Shown one piece after another: positions 1 through 6,596 of a stretch of 6,596 bases of DNA. The notes beneath the pieces were generated by a model. It was not told the DNA's origin. It did not search any database and saw nothing but the letters and a program-made list of their open reading frames with translations. Origin of the DNA: Chromatiales bacterium (GTDB lineage: Bacteria; Pseudomonadota; Gammaproteobacteria; JACCYU01); the NCBI GenBank assembly GCA_031177845.1, contig JAPSGG010000087.1:1-6596 (forward strand), read 5' to 3'. Position 1 is the first letter of the stretch, and every line of letters begins with the position of its first letter. Made by a program: the position numbers and the translations under genes.

Positions 1-3000
1 CTGGTGCTGGGCCTTGCCGCCGGTCGCGCCATACAGGCAGGTATTGCCGATGATTGCCGCCTCCTGAGATTTAAACACACTGTCCTTATGCGGCCGAATG
101 ACGAGCTTGCCGGCTGCCATACCTTTGCCGACGTAGTCGTTGGCGTCGCCCTCGAGATACATGTGCAGCCCACCCGCGTTCCACACGCCGAAGCTCTGCC
201 CAGCGGTGCCTTTGAACCGCACGGTAATTGGCGCGTCCGCCATGCCATAGTTGCCATGACGCAACGCAATCTCGCCCGAGACCCGCGCGCCGATGGAGCG
301 GTTGACGTTTTGAATCAAATAATGGAACTCACCGCCGGTCATGTTTTCGATTGCATCCAACATGTCTGCCACCATGCGCTCGGCCAATTCGCCCTGGTCG
401 AACGGAGCGTTGTGCGGCTCGAGACAGAACTGTGGCTTATCGGCTGCAACACCGCCGTCCGACAGGATCGGATCGAGATCTAGCCGCCGCTGTTTATCTG
501 TCTGACCTTCCAAAACCTGAAGAAGATCGGTGCGGCCAATCAGGTCTGTCAGCTTGCGTACGCCCAACCGCGCCAGCCATTCGCGTGTCTCTTGCGCAAC
601 AAACCTGAAATAGTTCATCACCATTTCCATCTGGCCGCTGAAGTGGCGCATCCGCAACACGTTGTTCTGGGTGGCCACACCTGTGGCGCAATTGTTGAGA
701 TGGCAGATTCGTAAGTATTTGCAGCCCATTGCCACCATGGGCGCGGTGCCGAAGCCGAAGCTCTCAGCGCCCAGGATGGCAGCCTTGATCACATCCAGCC
801 CGGTTTTTAGGCCGCCATCGGTCTGCAGCCGCACTTTGTCGCGCAGGCCATTGGCTCGCAGGACTTGATGCGTTTCGCTTAAGCCCAGTTCCCATGGGCT
901 GCCGGCGTATTTGACTGAGGTCAGCGGCGAGGCGCCGGTGCCGCCATCATAGCCCGCGATAGTAATGAGATCGGCATACGCCTTGGCCACGCCGGCCGCG
1001 ATAGTCCCAACACCGGCCGCCGATACCAGCTTGACCGACACCAGCGCCTTAGGATTGACCTGTTTGAGGTCAAAGATCAGCTGCGCCAGGTCCTCTATGG
1101 AGTAGATATCGTGATGCGGAGGCGGAGAGATCAATGCCACACCCGGGTTTGAGTAGCGCAAATCCGCGATCATCTTGTTGACCTTATGACCGGGTAACTG
1201 GCCACCCTCGCCGGGCTTGGCGCCCTGCGCAATCTTGATCTGCAATACCTCGGCGTTGACCAAGTAATGCGGCGTAACACCAAAGCGGCCGGAAGCGACC
1301 TGTTTAATCTTAGAGTTCTTCTCCGTGCTGAAGCGCCTTGGATCCTCGCCGCCTTCACCGGAGTTCGAGCGCCCGCCCATGCGATTCATGGCTTCGGCCA
1401 AGGTCTCATGGGCCTCTGGTGATAACGCGCCCAACGACATGCCTGCAGAGTCGAACCGCAGGGTAATGGCCTCAATCGGCTCAACCTCCGCCAGCGGTAT
1501 CGGCTCGATATCCTCGTGCAGGCTTAATAAATCCCGCAGCACGGTCACCGGCCGCTTGTTGATCAGCTCTGCAAAGAGCTGATAGTCCGCATAGTCTCCA
1601 CTTTGTACCGCCTTATGCAGAGCCTGCACCACGTCGGGATTATAGGCATGGTACTCGCCTCCATGTATGTACTTGAGCAGTCCTCCTTGATGTGCTTGGC
1701 TGCGGGGATTCCATGCCTCCTTGGCCAGTAGCCTCTGATCCGCTTCAAGTTGCGCAAAACCAGTGCCCTGAATTCGATTGGGAGTGCCTGTGAAGCACAA
1801 GTCCACGACCTCATCGTGCAGGCCCACGATCTCAAATAACTGCGCCCCGCGGTAGCTGGCAATGGTGGAGATACCCATCTTGGAGATGATCTTGTACAGT
1901 CCCTTGTTAATGCCCTTGCGGTAGCTTTGCGCTAGGATGGGCGAACTCTTATCCACGATCTCGCCGCTGGCCAACATGCCATGCAAGGATTCATAAGCGA
2001 GATAGGGGTAAATCGCGGTCGCGCCGCAGCCCAGTAGGACGGCGAATTGGTGGGGATCGCGGGCCGTGGCGGTTTCAACAACGATGTTGGCCTCGCACCG
2101 CAAACCCTCGCTCACCAGACGGTGATGAACCGCGCCGGTCGCGAGCAGCGCATGGATAGGCAATCTCCCGGGCTCGATCATGCGGTCCGACAGAACAATG
2201 ATCGTCTTGCCATGCCGCACCGCCTGTACCGCTTGATCCGACAGAGCCCGGATGGCTTTCTCAAGCCCCATACCATCGGGATGATTGCCATCGGGATAAT
2301 TGAGGTCGATGACTTCGCAGCCATATCGTGGGTCGTCCAAGGCCAACAACTGTCGGAATCTGCCTTCAGATAGCACCGGTGAATCGATGATGAGGCGCGC
2401 AGCATGTTCAGGCGTCTCGTCGAATAGACTGCGCTCACGCCCAAAGCAGGTCTCCAATGACATCACGATGCTTTCGCGCAGCGGATCGATGGCGGGGTTA
2501 GTCACCTGCGCGAACTGCTGGCGAAAATAGTCGTAGAGCGAGCGCACTTGGGTGGACAACACCGGCAGTGGGGTGTCATCGCCCATTGAGCCGACCGCTT
2601 CTTGGCCGGCCTCGGCCAGTACCCGCAGGATCTGATCGCGCTCCTCAAAGGTGACGTGAAACATTTTCTCAAAACGCGCCAAAGTTACGACTTCGAAAGG
2701 CTTGCTGCATAGCGGCTTATCGGCCAGGGGGGAACGGATCGTTCGCGCGTGCAGGCTTAGCCATTTGCGGTAGGGATGGCGTCTCTTTAGACGCTCATCG
2801 ATATCATCTGGCAGCAGGAGCTGACCCGCTTCGGTATCAACTGCGACCATCTGTCCTGGTTTTAGACGGCCCTTAGTCACCACCTCCTCCGGCGCGTAAT
2901 CGTAGACACCGATCTCGGAGGCTAGCGTGATGTGCCGGTCGCGGGTGATGACATAGCGCGCGGGACGCAGTCCATTGCGATCCATAACGCAGGCGGCATA

Positions 3001-4062
3001 ATGCCCATCCGTGAGCACAATGCCGGCGGGACCATCCCATGGTTCCATGTGCATGGAGTTGTACTCGTAGAACGCGCGCAGGTCGGGGTCCATGTGGCTG
3101 ACGTTCTGCCAAGCCGGAGGAATCAGTAGGCGCATCGCCCGGAAGATATCCATACCGCCTGCCAGTAGGACCTCCAGCATATTATCGAGGCTGCACGAGT
3201 CAGAACCCGAGATCGAAACCAGTGGTAGCAACTCGGACAGACAGGGCACGCCCGGGCTCTTGTATGTGTAAGCTCGCGCCTGCGCCCACAGGCGGTTACC
3301 GCGGATCGTATTAATCTCGCCATTGTGGGCCAGAAAGCGAAACGGCTGAGCAAGGCTCCACTGCGGCCAAGTGTTGGTGGAAAACCGCTGATGAAAGACG
3401 CAGATCGATGTAGTCAGCCGCTTATCCCGCAGATCGGTATAGAACGCTGGGAGGTTTTCCGGCATTACTAAACCCTTGTAAGAGATCACGCGCGCGGATA
3501 GGCTGGGGATGTAAAAGGTCTTGTCTCCTTCGACGGCGATTTCGGTACGCCGCCGCGCGACAAACAGGCGGCGTTCAAAGGTATCCGCATCCATCCCGTT
3601 GGGGGCAGTAATGAAGACCTGTTCGATAACTGGCAGCGTCTTCAAGGCCTCGCTACCGCAGGCCGCGGTATCTGTGGGCACCTGGCGCCAACCGGCAACC
3701 TCAAGTCCCTCGTTTGCAACAGCAGCCTCTAACCATCGGCGCGCCGTGTGCGCCAAGCGCGGGTCCTGGTTGAGGAAGACCATTCCACTCGCGTATAACG
3801 ACTTCAGCGCGATACCGGCCTGTTCCGCCACCTGCCGCAAAAAGTCATTGGGCTTCTTCATCAACAGCCCGCACCCATCGCCGGTCTTACCGTCAGCGGC
3901 CATCGCGCCGCGGTGGGTCAGGCGTGCCAGCGATTCGATGGCGGTCCTGACTAGCCAATGGCTCGGCTGGCCATCCATCTGCGCGATCAGACCGAAGCCG
4001 CAACTGCCCTTTTCGAACTCCGGGCGGTACAGACCGGCAGCCTGTCTTTCTGCTGATGTCAT
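1..4062 (-). CDS. gltB: Glutamate synthase [NADPH] large (alpha) subunit, 3' end cut off by the window
   Basis: GltB hydrolyses glutamine and passes the ammonia through an internal tunnel to 2-oxoglutarate, giving glutamate; electrons come from NADPH via GltD. Seen: one frame open over 1354 codons. The ATG at 4062 has GGAG 8 bases upstream. It leaves a 20-residue propeptide before Cys21, the expected N-terminal nucleophile of the class II amidotransferase domain (about 21-430), which also shows FHQRFSTNT (223-231), HNGE (246-249) and EPWDGPAG (340-347). A central domain follows (about 450-770). The FMN/2-oxoglutarate synthase domain (about 820-1190) has [13 protein letters not shown] (from 874), PPPHHD (980-985) and [11 protein letters not shown] (from 1039). 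Cys1114, Cys1120 and Cys1125 (C-x5-C-x4-C) match the 3Fe-4S ligands. The C-terminal GXGXG beta-helix begins near 1265 ([10 protein letters not shown] at 1285) and is cut at the window edge; about 130-190 residues are missing judging from usual family length. gltD is expected next, outside the window. The identification is secure. Confidence 0.98.
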   Translation of the reverse strand, partial: MTSAERQAAGLYRPEFEKGSCGFGLIAQMDGQPSHWLVRTAIESLARLTHRGAMAADGKTGDGCGLLMKKPNDFLRQVAEQAGIALKSLYASGMVFLNQDPRLAHTARRWLEAAVANEGLEVAGWRQVPTDTAACGSEALKTLPVIEQVFITAPNGMDADTFERRLFVARRRTEIAVEGDKTFYIPSLSARVISYKGLVMPENLPAFYTDLRDKRLTTSICVFHQRFSTNTWPQWSLAQPFRFLAHNGEINTIRGNRLWAQARAYTYKSPGVPCLSELLPLVSISGSDSCSLDNMLEVLLAGGMDIFRAMRLLIPPAWQNVSHMDPDLRAFYEYNSMHMEPWDGPAGIVLTDGHYAACVMDRNGLRPARYVITRDRHITLASEIGVYDYAPEEVVTKGRLKPGQMVAVDTEAGQLLLPDDIDERLKRRHPYRKWLSLHARTIRSPLADKPLCSKPFEVVTLARFEKMFHVTFEERDQILRVLAEAGQEAVGSMGDDTPLPVLSTQVRSLYDYFRQQFAQVTNPAIDPLRESIVMSLETCFGRERSLFDETPEHAARLIIDSPVLSEGRFRQLLALDDPRYGCEVIDLNYPDGNHPDGMGLEKAIRALSDQAVQAVRHGKTIIVLSDRMIEPGRLPIHALLATGAVHHRLVSEGLRCEANIVVETATARDPHQFAVLLGCGATAIYPYLAYESLHGMLASGEIVDKSSPILAQSYRKGINKGLYKIISKMGISTIASYRGAQLFEIVGLHDEVVDLCFTGTPNRIQGTGFAQLEADQRLLAKEAWNPRSQAHQGGLLKYIHGGEYHAYNPDVVQALHKAVQSGDYADYQLFAELINKRPVTVLRDLLSLHEDIEPIPLAEVEPIEAITLRFDSAGMSLGALSPEAHETLAEAMNRMGGRSNSGEGGEDPRRFSTEKNSKIKQVASGRFGVTPHYLVNAEVLQIKIAQGAKPGEGGQLPGHKVNKMIADLRYSNPGVALISPPPHHDIYSIEDLAQLIFDLKQVNPKALVSVKLVSAAGVGTIAAGVAKAYADLITIAGYDGGTGASPLTSVKYAGSPWELGLSETHQVLRANGLRDKVRLQTDGGLKTGLDVIKAAILGAESFGFGTAPMVAMGCKYLRICHLNNCATGVATQNNVLRMRHFSGQMEMVMNYFRFVAQETREWLARLGVRKLTDLIGRTDLLQVLEGQTDKQRRLDLDPILSDGGVAADKPQFCLEPHNAPFDQGELAERMVADMLDAIENMTGGEFHYLIQNVNRSIGARVSGEIALRHGNYGMADAPITVRFKGTAGQSFGVWNAGGLHMYLEGDANDYVGKGMAAGKLVIRPHKDSVFKSQEAAIIGNTCLYGATGGKAQHQ

Positions 4063-4070
4063 TGAATAGT

Positions 4071-4076
4071 CTCCAA
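4071..4076 (-). promoter_or_regulatory. Ribosome binding site of gltB
   Basis: The minus strand reads TTGGAG here, ending 8 bases before the ATG at 4062-4060. This is a good Shine-Dalgarno match at normal spacing. It supports that ATG, which gives a short propeptide ahead of the catalytic Cys21. Confidence 0.8.
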
Positions 4077-4128
4077 GGGCCACAGCCGCTTGTAGGCAGG
4101 ACGGGTTTTCGCGGCCAAAACGTTTGTC

Positions 4129-4158
4129 AGTATAAGACCGCCCCCGAAGCTCATTCAA
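4129..4158 (-). promoter_or_regulatory. Probable sigma70-type promoter of gltB
   Basis: On the minus strand a -35 box TTGAAT (4153-4158, 4 of 6 matches to TTGACA) lies 18 bases from a -10 box TATACT (4129-4134, 5 of 6 matches to TATAAT). Transcription would start near 4121-4123, giving an untranslated leader of about 60 bases before gltB. The site is in the only sizeable gap of the window and points at gltB, which suggests gltB is transcribed separately from aroB-dgt. A short inverted repeat GTTTT/AAAAC (4105-4109 and 4117-4121) lies at the very start of the predicted leader. This is inferred from box matches only. Confidence 0.6.
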
Positions 4159-4182
4159 TCCGCCTGCCAGTAGCGGGCGGAT
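4158..4182. repeat. Inverted repeat just upstream of the gltB -35 box
   Basis: Perfect 7-base arms ATCCGCC (4158-4164) and GGCGGAT (4176-4182) are separated by 11 bases. On the plus strand the stem could extend inward by a G-T and two further pairs (4165-4167 with 4173-4175), leaving a 5-base loop. The repeat touches the -35 box at 4158. No T-run follows it on the minus strand, so it does not look like a classical intrinsic terminator for dgt. It could be a protein-binding site for control of gltB, or a hairpin at the 3' end of the dgt transcript that slows degradation. Confidence 0.5.
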
Positions 4183-4203
4183 GTCTGGCAGTGCCTGGTG
4201 CCA
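4165..4203. repeat. Cluster of TGCCA/TGGCA half-sites upstream of gltB
   Basis: TGCCAG (4165-4170) is inverted relative to CTGGCA (4185-4190), with 14 bases between them. TGGCA (4186-4190) is in turn inverted relative to TGCCA (4199-4203), with 8 bases between, and GTGCC is directly repeated at 4191-4195 and 4198-4202. The cluster lies upstream of the predicted -35 box, where an activator would be expected to bind. I do not recognise the motif as the site of a particular regulator. Short repeats of this size can arise by chance. Confidence 0.35.
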
Positions 4204-4255
4204 CAACGGGTAGGGCGGTTACTCCCCGCGTGATAGTAGAGGCCCTCCGATGGGA

Positions 4256-5455
4256 TCAGGATACGCCATGCGGATTAAGTATCCGGTCGTGCTCGGTCAG
4301 GGCGTAACGGTCCGTCATGCCGGCGATGTAATCTGCCACAACCCGCGCCCGCCCGGCCTGGCCGCGCTCCTGCTCGAGCAGCGCGACTTTCTGATGATGC
4401 TCGGTGGGCAACAGCCGTGGGTCGTCCATGAATGCTCCGAATAACTCCTCCACCACGCGTTTGGCCTTGGCGCTCATGCGGTGTACGCGGAAGTGGCGAT
4501 ACAGCGCTGTGCGCAGGAAGTCTTTAAGCTGATCGTTGGCATTACGGACCTCATCGCTGAAGGTAATCAACGGACCGGGCTGAGTCCTGACGGCCTCGAC
4601 GTCCGCGGGCGCGACCAACTCTAGCCGGCTGCGGCTGGTCTCGACGAGATCCACAACCAAACGGTTAATCATACGGCGCACAACCTCGTGCACGGTGCGG
4701 CGACCATCGAGTTGCGCAAAGCGGCGCTTGATGGCCTCGTAGGGCTCTTGGAAGAGCGTGATGTCGCGAAGCTGTTCAATGGTAATCAGGCCAGCGCGCA
4801 AACCATCATCGACGTCGTGGTTATTGTAGGCGATCTCGTCGGCCAAATTGGTCAGCTGCGCCTCGAGTGATGGTTGGTGCCTGTCGATAAAGCGCCGGCC
4901 GATCTCGCCCAACTTGCGAGCATGCTTGGTGGAGCAATGCTTGAGAATGCCCTCGCGTGTCTCGAAGGTGAGATTCAACCCTGGAAACTCGGCATACTTC
5001 AGCTCCAACTCATCGACCACGCGCAGCGACTGCAGGTTATGTTCAAAGCCGCCGTATGAGGCCATGCACGCATTCAGCGCGTCCTGACCGGCATGCCCAA
5101 AGGGCGTATGGCCTAGATCGTGGGCGAGCGCGATAGCCTCGGCCAGATCTTCATTGAGCCGCAAAGAGCGCGCAATAGAGCGCGCGATTTGCGCGACCTC
5201 CAGCGAATGCGTGAGACGCGTGCGGAACAGGTCGCCCTCATGATTGACGAACACCTGGGTCTTGTAGACCAGTCTGCGGAAGGCGGCGCAATGAATAACG
5301 CGATCCCGGTCGCGCTGAAACTCGCCGCGGTAGGTGGGAGACGGTTCCTTGTGCAGTCTGCCGCGGCTGCAAGCCTCGCTTACGGCGTAACCCGCCAGCC
5401 TTCCTTCAGCATGCTGAGACAGCGACTCGGATTTATTGCCCTGACCCCGCCCCAC
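4256..5455 (-). CDS. dgt: Deoxyguanosinetriphosphate triphosphohydrolase-like protein (HD-domain dNTPase)
   Basis: This cytoplasmic HD-superfamily metalloenzyme is expected to split dNTPs into deoxynucleoside and triphosphate, which trims the dNTP pool; real substrate preference cannot be read from sequence. The 399-residue protein carries the family block [17 protein letters not shown] (46-62) and [15 protein letters not shown] (70-84). The metal-binding HD set is complete: His83, His112-Asp113 (in [11 protein letters not shown]) and Asp206 (in [12 protein letters not shown]). [13 protein letters not shown] (135-147) and [12 protein letters not shown] (162-173) are also typical. The frame is open further upstream to 5641, but that part only shadows aroB. 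I chose GTG at 5455 because GGAG lies 9 bases before it and no ATG, TTG or other GTG occurs before the conserved block. It overlaps the aroB end by 23 bases. The usual length is about 370-400, so it looks complete. The symbol follows family usage; the protein is closer to the dgt-like group than to E. coli Dgt. Confidence 0.96.
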   Translation of the reverse strand: MGRGQGNKSESLSQHAEGRLAGYAVSEACSRGRLHKEPSPTYRGEFQRDRDRVIHCAAFRRLVYKTQVFVNHEGDLFRTRLTHSLEVAQIARSIARSLRLNEDLAEAIALAHDLGHTPFGHAGQDALNACMASYGGFEHNLQSLRVVDELELKYAEFPGLNLTFETREGILKHCSTKHARKLGEIGRRFIDRHQPSLEAQLTNLADEIAYNNHDVDDGLRAGLITIEQLRDITLFQEPYEAIKRRFAQLDGRRTVHEVVRRMINRLVVDLVETSRSRLELVAPADVEAVRTQPGPLITFSDEVRNANDQLKDFLRTALYRHFRVHRMSAKAKRVVEELFGAFMDDPRLLPTEHHQKVALLEQERGQAGRARVVADYIAGMTDRYALTEHDRILNPHGVS

Positions 5456-6533
5456 GGTCGTAATCTCCGAGCATTGACCTAAGCGCTTCCAGTTGAAAAT
5501 CAGCGGTGACCACTGCCTCGCCAATGCCGCGCAACAAGACCAGCCGCAACCTACCGCCCAAGGCCTTTTTGTCAGCGGCCATGAGCTCCAGGAATCGTTC
5601 GCCTTCGATCTCCGTGGGGGGCCGAGTCGGTAGGTGTGCACGTTCGATCAAGGCGCACGTTCGCTCGAGATCGCCGGCCGAAAGCCAGCCCAGACGGTGC
5701 GAGAGCATCGCCGCCATGACCATGCCGCAACCGACGGCCTCACCGTGGAGCCATGTGCCATAGCCCAAACCTGTCTCGATCGCATGGCCGAACGTGTGTC
5801 CCAGATTGAGCAACGCGCGCTTACCCGTTTGCTCGCGTTCGTCCGCTGCGACCACCTTTGCCTTGTTCTGACAGGAGCGACGGATGCAATAGGCAATTGC
5901 CTGCATGTCGCGCTGCAGTAGTCGTTCGATGTTCTCTTCCAGCCAATCGAAGAAAGGCGCATCGCCGATCAACCCATATTTGATGACCTCGGCAAGCCCG
6001 GCGCTCAATTCTCGATCCGGAAGGGTGCTGAGGGTATCGGTGTCGATGACCACACAGCGGGGCTGATGGAAGGCGCCGATCATATTCTTGCCCAACGCGT
6101 GATTGACGGCTGTCTTGCCGCCAACCGACGAATCGACCTGAGCGAGCAGCGTGGTCGGTACCTGAATGAAGTCCACGCCGCGCTGGTAAATGGCGGCCGC
6201 GAAGCCAGTGATATCGCCCACCACGCCGCCGCCTAGCGCCAGCAAGGTCGTGGTGCGATCGTGTCTCTTTTCCAATAGATTGGTACAGATAATGTTAAGC
6301 GTATCCAGCGTCTTATACTGTTCACCATCAGGCAGCACCGTTGCATCAATGCGCAGCCCCTCGAGCGCGGACATCAGGACGGGCAAATAGCGCGGAGCGA
6401 TCGTCTCATTGCTGACCACCATGATCTTGCCCCCGGACACGTGCTGTCTGAGTAGCGCTCCATCATGCAATAGGCCCGATTCAATGTAGATCGGGTACGT
6501 CCGCTCGCCTAGCTGCACGGCCAATGTTTCCAT
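5433..6533 (-). CDS. aroB: 3-dehydroquinate synthase
   Basis: AroB converts 3-deoxy-D-arabino-heptulosonate 7-phosphate to 3-dehydroquinate, the second step of the shikimate pathway to chorismate and aromatic amino acids. It uses bound NAD and a divalent metal (zinc or cobalt) and acts in the cytoplasm. From the ATG at 6533 the protein has 366 residues, normal for the family. NAD-site motifs are DGEQYKTL (69-76), [15 protein letters not shown] (100-114) and [19 protein letters not shown] (126-144), followed by [10 protein letters not shown] (149-158). The metal ligands are Glu182 (in GLAEVIKYG), His246 (in [11 protein letters not shown]) and His263 (in WLHGEAVG). The C-terminal tail after [12 protein letters not shown] is short and glycine-rich, and its codons hold the dgt ribosome binding site. 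An in-frame TTG at 6551 would add six residues. I prefer the ATG because [15 protein letters not shown] matches how the family usually begins, although no clear Shine-Dalgarno precedes it. Confidence 0.97.
   Translation of the reverse strand: METLAVQLGERTYPIYIESGLLHDGALLRQHVSGGKIMVVSNETIAPRYLPVLMSALEGLRIDATVLPDGEQYKTLDTLNIICTNLLEKRHDRTTTLLALGGGVVGDITGFAAAIYQRGVDFIQVPTTLLAQVDSSVGGKTAVNHALGKNMIGAFHQPRCVVIDTDTLSTLPDRELSAGLAEVIKYGLIGDAPFFDWLEENIERLLQRDMQAIAYCIRRSCQNKAKVVAADEREQTGKRALLNLGHTFGHAIETGLGYGTWLHGEAVGCGMVMAAMLSHRLGWLSAGDLERTCALIERAHLPTRPPTEIEGERFLELMAADKKALGGRLRLVLLRGIGEAVVTADFQLEALRSMLGDYDRGAGSGQ
5465..5468 (-). promoter_or_regulatory. Ribosome binding site that decides the dgt start
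   Basis: The minus strand reads GGAG here, 9 bases before the GTG at 5455-5453. It lies inside the coding sequence of aroB, in codons for its last dozen or so residues. This makes the GTG the best-supported start and suggests that ribosomes finishing aroB help initiation of dgt. Confidence 0.7.
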
Positions 6534-6596
6534 TGTGGCAATGTTATTCAATCAGGCCTAAGGCTCAAGCTGGCCGGCCATGGTAGTCCGAGCGGG
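6534..6596 (-). other. aroB leader, possibly with the tail of an upstream gene
   Basis: Reading toward aroB, one frame is open from the window edge to a TAG at 6558-6560, with about 12 codons ending in GQLEP; a second frame is open to a TGA at 6549-6551 (end of ...LRPD). Either could be the last codons of a preceding gene. In many Proteobacteria that gene is aroK (shikimate kinase), but the visible residues are too few and too variable to recognise it. No promoter or strong ribosome binding site is seen. A weak AGG lies 5 bases before the alternative TTG start at 6551. Confidence 0.25.

Noticed and set aside
4..483. Plus-strand open frame of 159 codons
   Set aside because: It is antisense to the GltB beta-helix domain, whose motifs (for example [10 protein letters not shown]) are clear on the other strand; no family resemblance.
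3521..4069. Plus-strand open frame of 182 codons
   Set aside because: It lies antisense to the conserved amidotransferase domain of gltB, and its translation shows no recognisable domain; it is a shadow of gltB codon bias.
4105..4121. Small hairpin GTTTT/AAAAC in the gltB leader as a riboswitch or attenuator
   Set aside because: A five-base A-T-rich stem is too weak, and no leader peptide, anti-terminator or known riboswitch core is visible in the roughly 60-base leader.
4187..4203. Sigma54-like promoter on the minus strand (TGGCAC followed by TGCC)
   Set aside because: The GG and GC elements are 11 bases apart instead of the required 10, and a good sigma70-type promoter lies closer to gltB.
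5456..5641. N-terminal extension of dgt by 62 residues
   Set aside because: These bases encode the conserved C-terminal part of AroB in another frame. The extension reads as low-complexity shadow sequence rich in Trp, Cys, Ser and Arg and is absent from the family as I know it.
5648..5962. Second minus-strand open frame of 104 codons inside aroB
   Set aside because: It lies wholly within aroB in another frame, over the metal-ligand region, and its translation is Arg/Ser-rich without any domain.
1..6596. Mobile elements, CRISPR arrays, tRNA or rRNA genes, or an undescribed accessory system
   Set aside because: The window is almost fully covered by three intact-looking core genes, and the one gap has no repeat array, transposase remnant or RNA-gene signature that I could see.

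Overview
The window is ordinary housekeeping DNA of a proteobacterium, most likely gamma- or betaproteobacterial. All three genes lie on the minus strand and read from high to low coordinates: aroB (3-dehydroquinate synthase), then dgt (an HD-domain dNTP triphosphohydrolase), then gltB (large subunit of glutamate synthase). The gltB gene runs off the left edge with its 3' end missing. The assignment to Proteobacteria rests on the order aroB-dgt-gltB, on the GltB iron-sulfur loop, which reads like the enterobacterial protein as I remember it, and on the moderately GC-rich codon use. I cannot name a genus.

Layout from the right edge leftward: 6534-6596 is the leader of aroB and may hold the last codons of an upstream gene (aroK is the usual neighbour, but too little is visible to identify it). 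aroB occupies 5433-6533. dgt (4256-5455) starts with GTG inside the last codons of aroB, overlaps it by 23 bases, and has its ribosome binding site within aroB, so the two are very probably co-transcribed and perhaps translationally coupled. A 193-base gap (4063-4255) follows. It holds a good sigma70-type promoter for gltB and, just upstream of its -35 box, a cluster of inverted repeats that could be an operator or a factor-binding site. gltB fills 1-4062 and is open in one frame throughout. About 1354 codons are present, and the final part of the C-terminal beta-helix domain lies outside the window, where gltD (the NADPH-oxidising small subunit) would be expected.

The three enzymes do not form one pathway. 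AroB makes the first ring of the shikimate pathway, Dgt hydrolyses dNTPs, and GltB makes glutamate from glutamine and 2-oxoglutarate. All three proteins keep the catalytic residues I could check, with no frameshift, no insertion sequence, no RNA gene and no CRISPR. I found no sign of an undescribed system. The parts worth a second look are the gltB control region and the start-codon questions for dgt and aroB.
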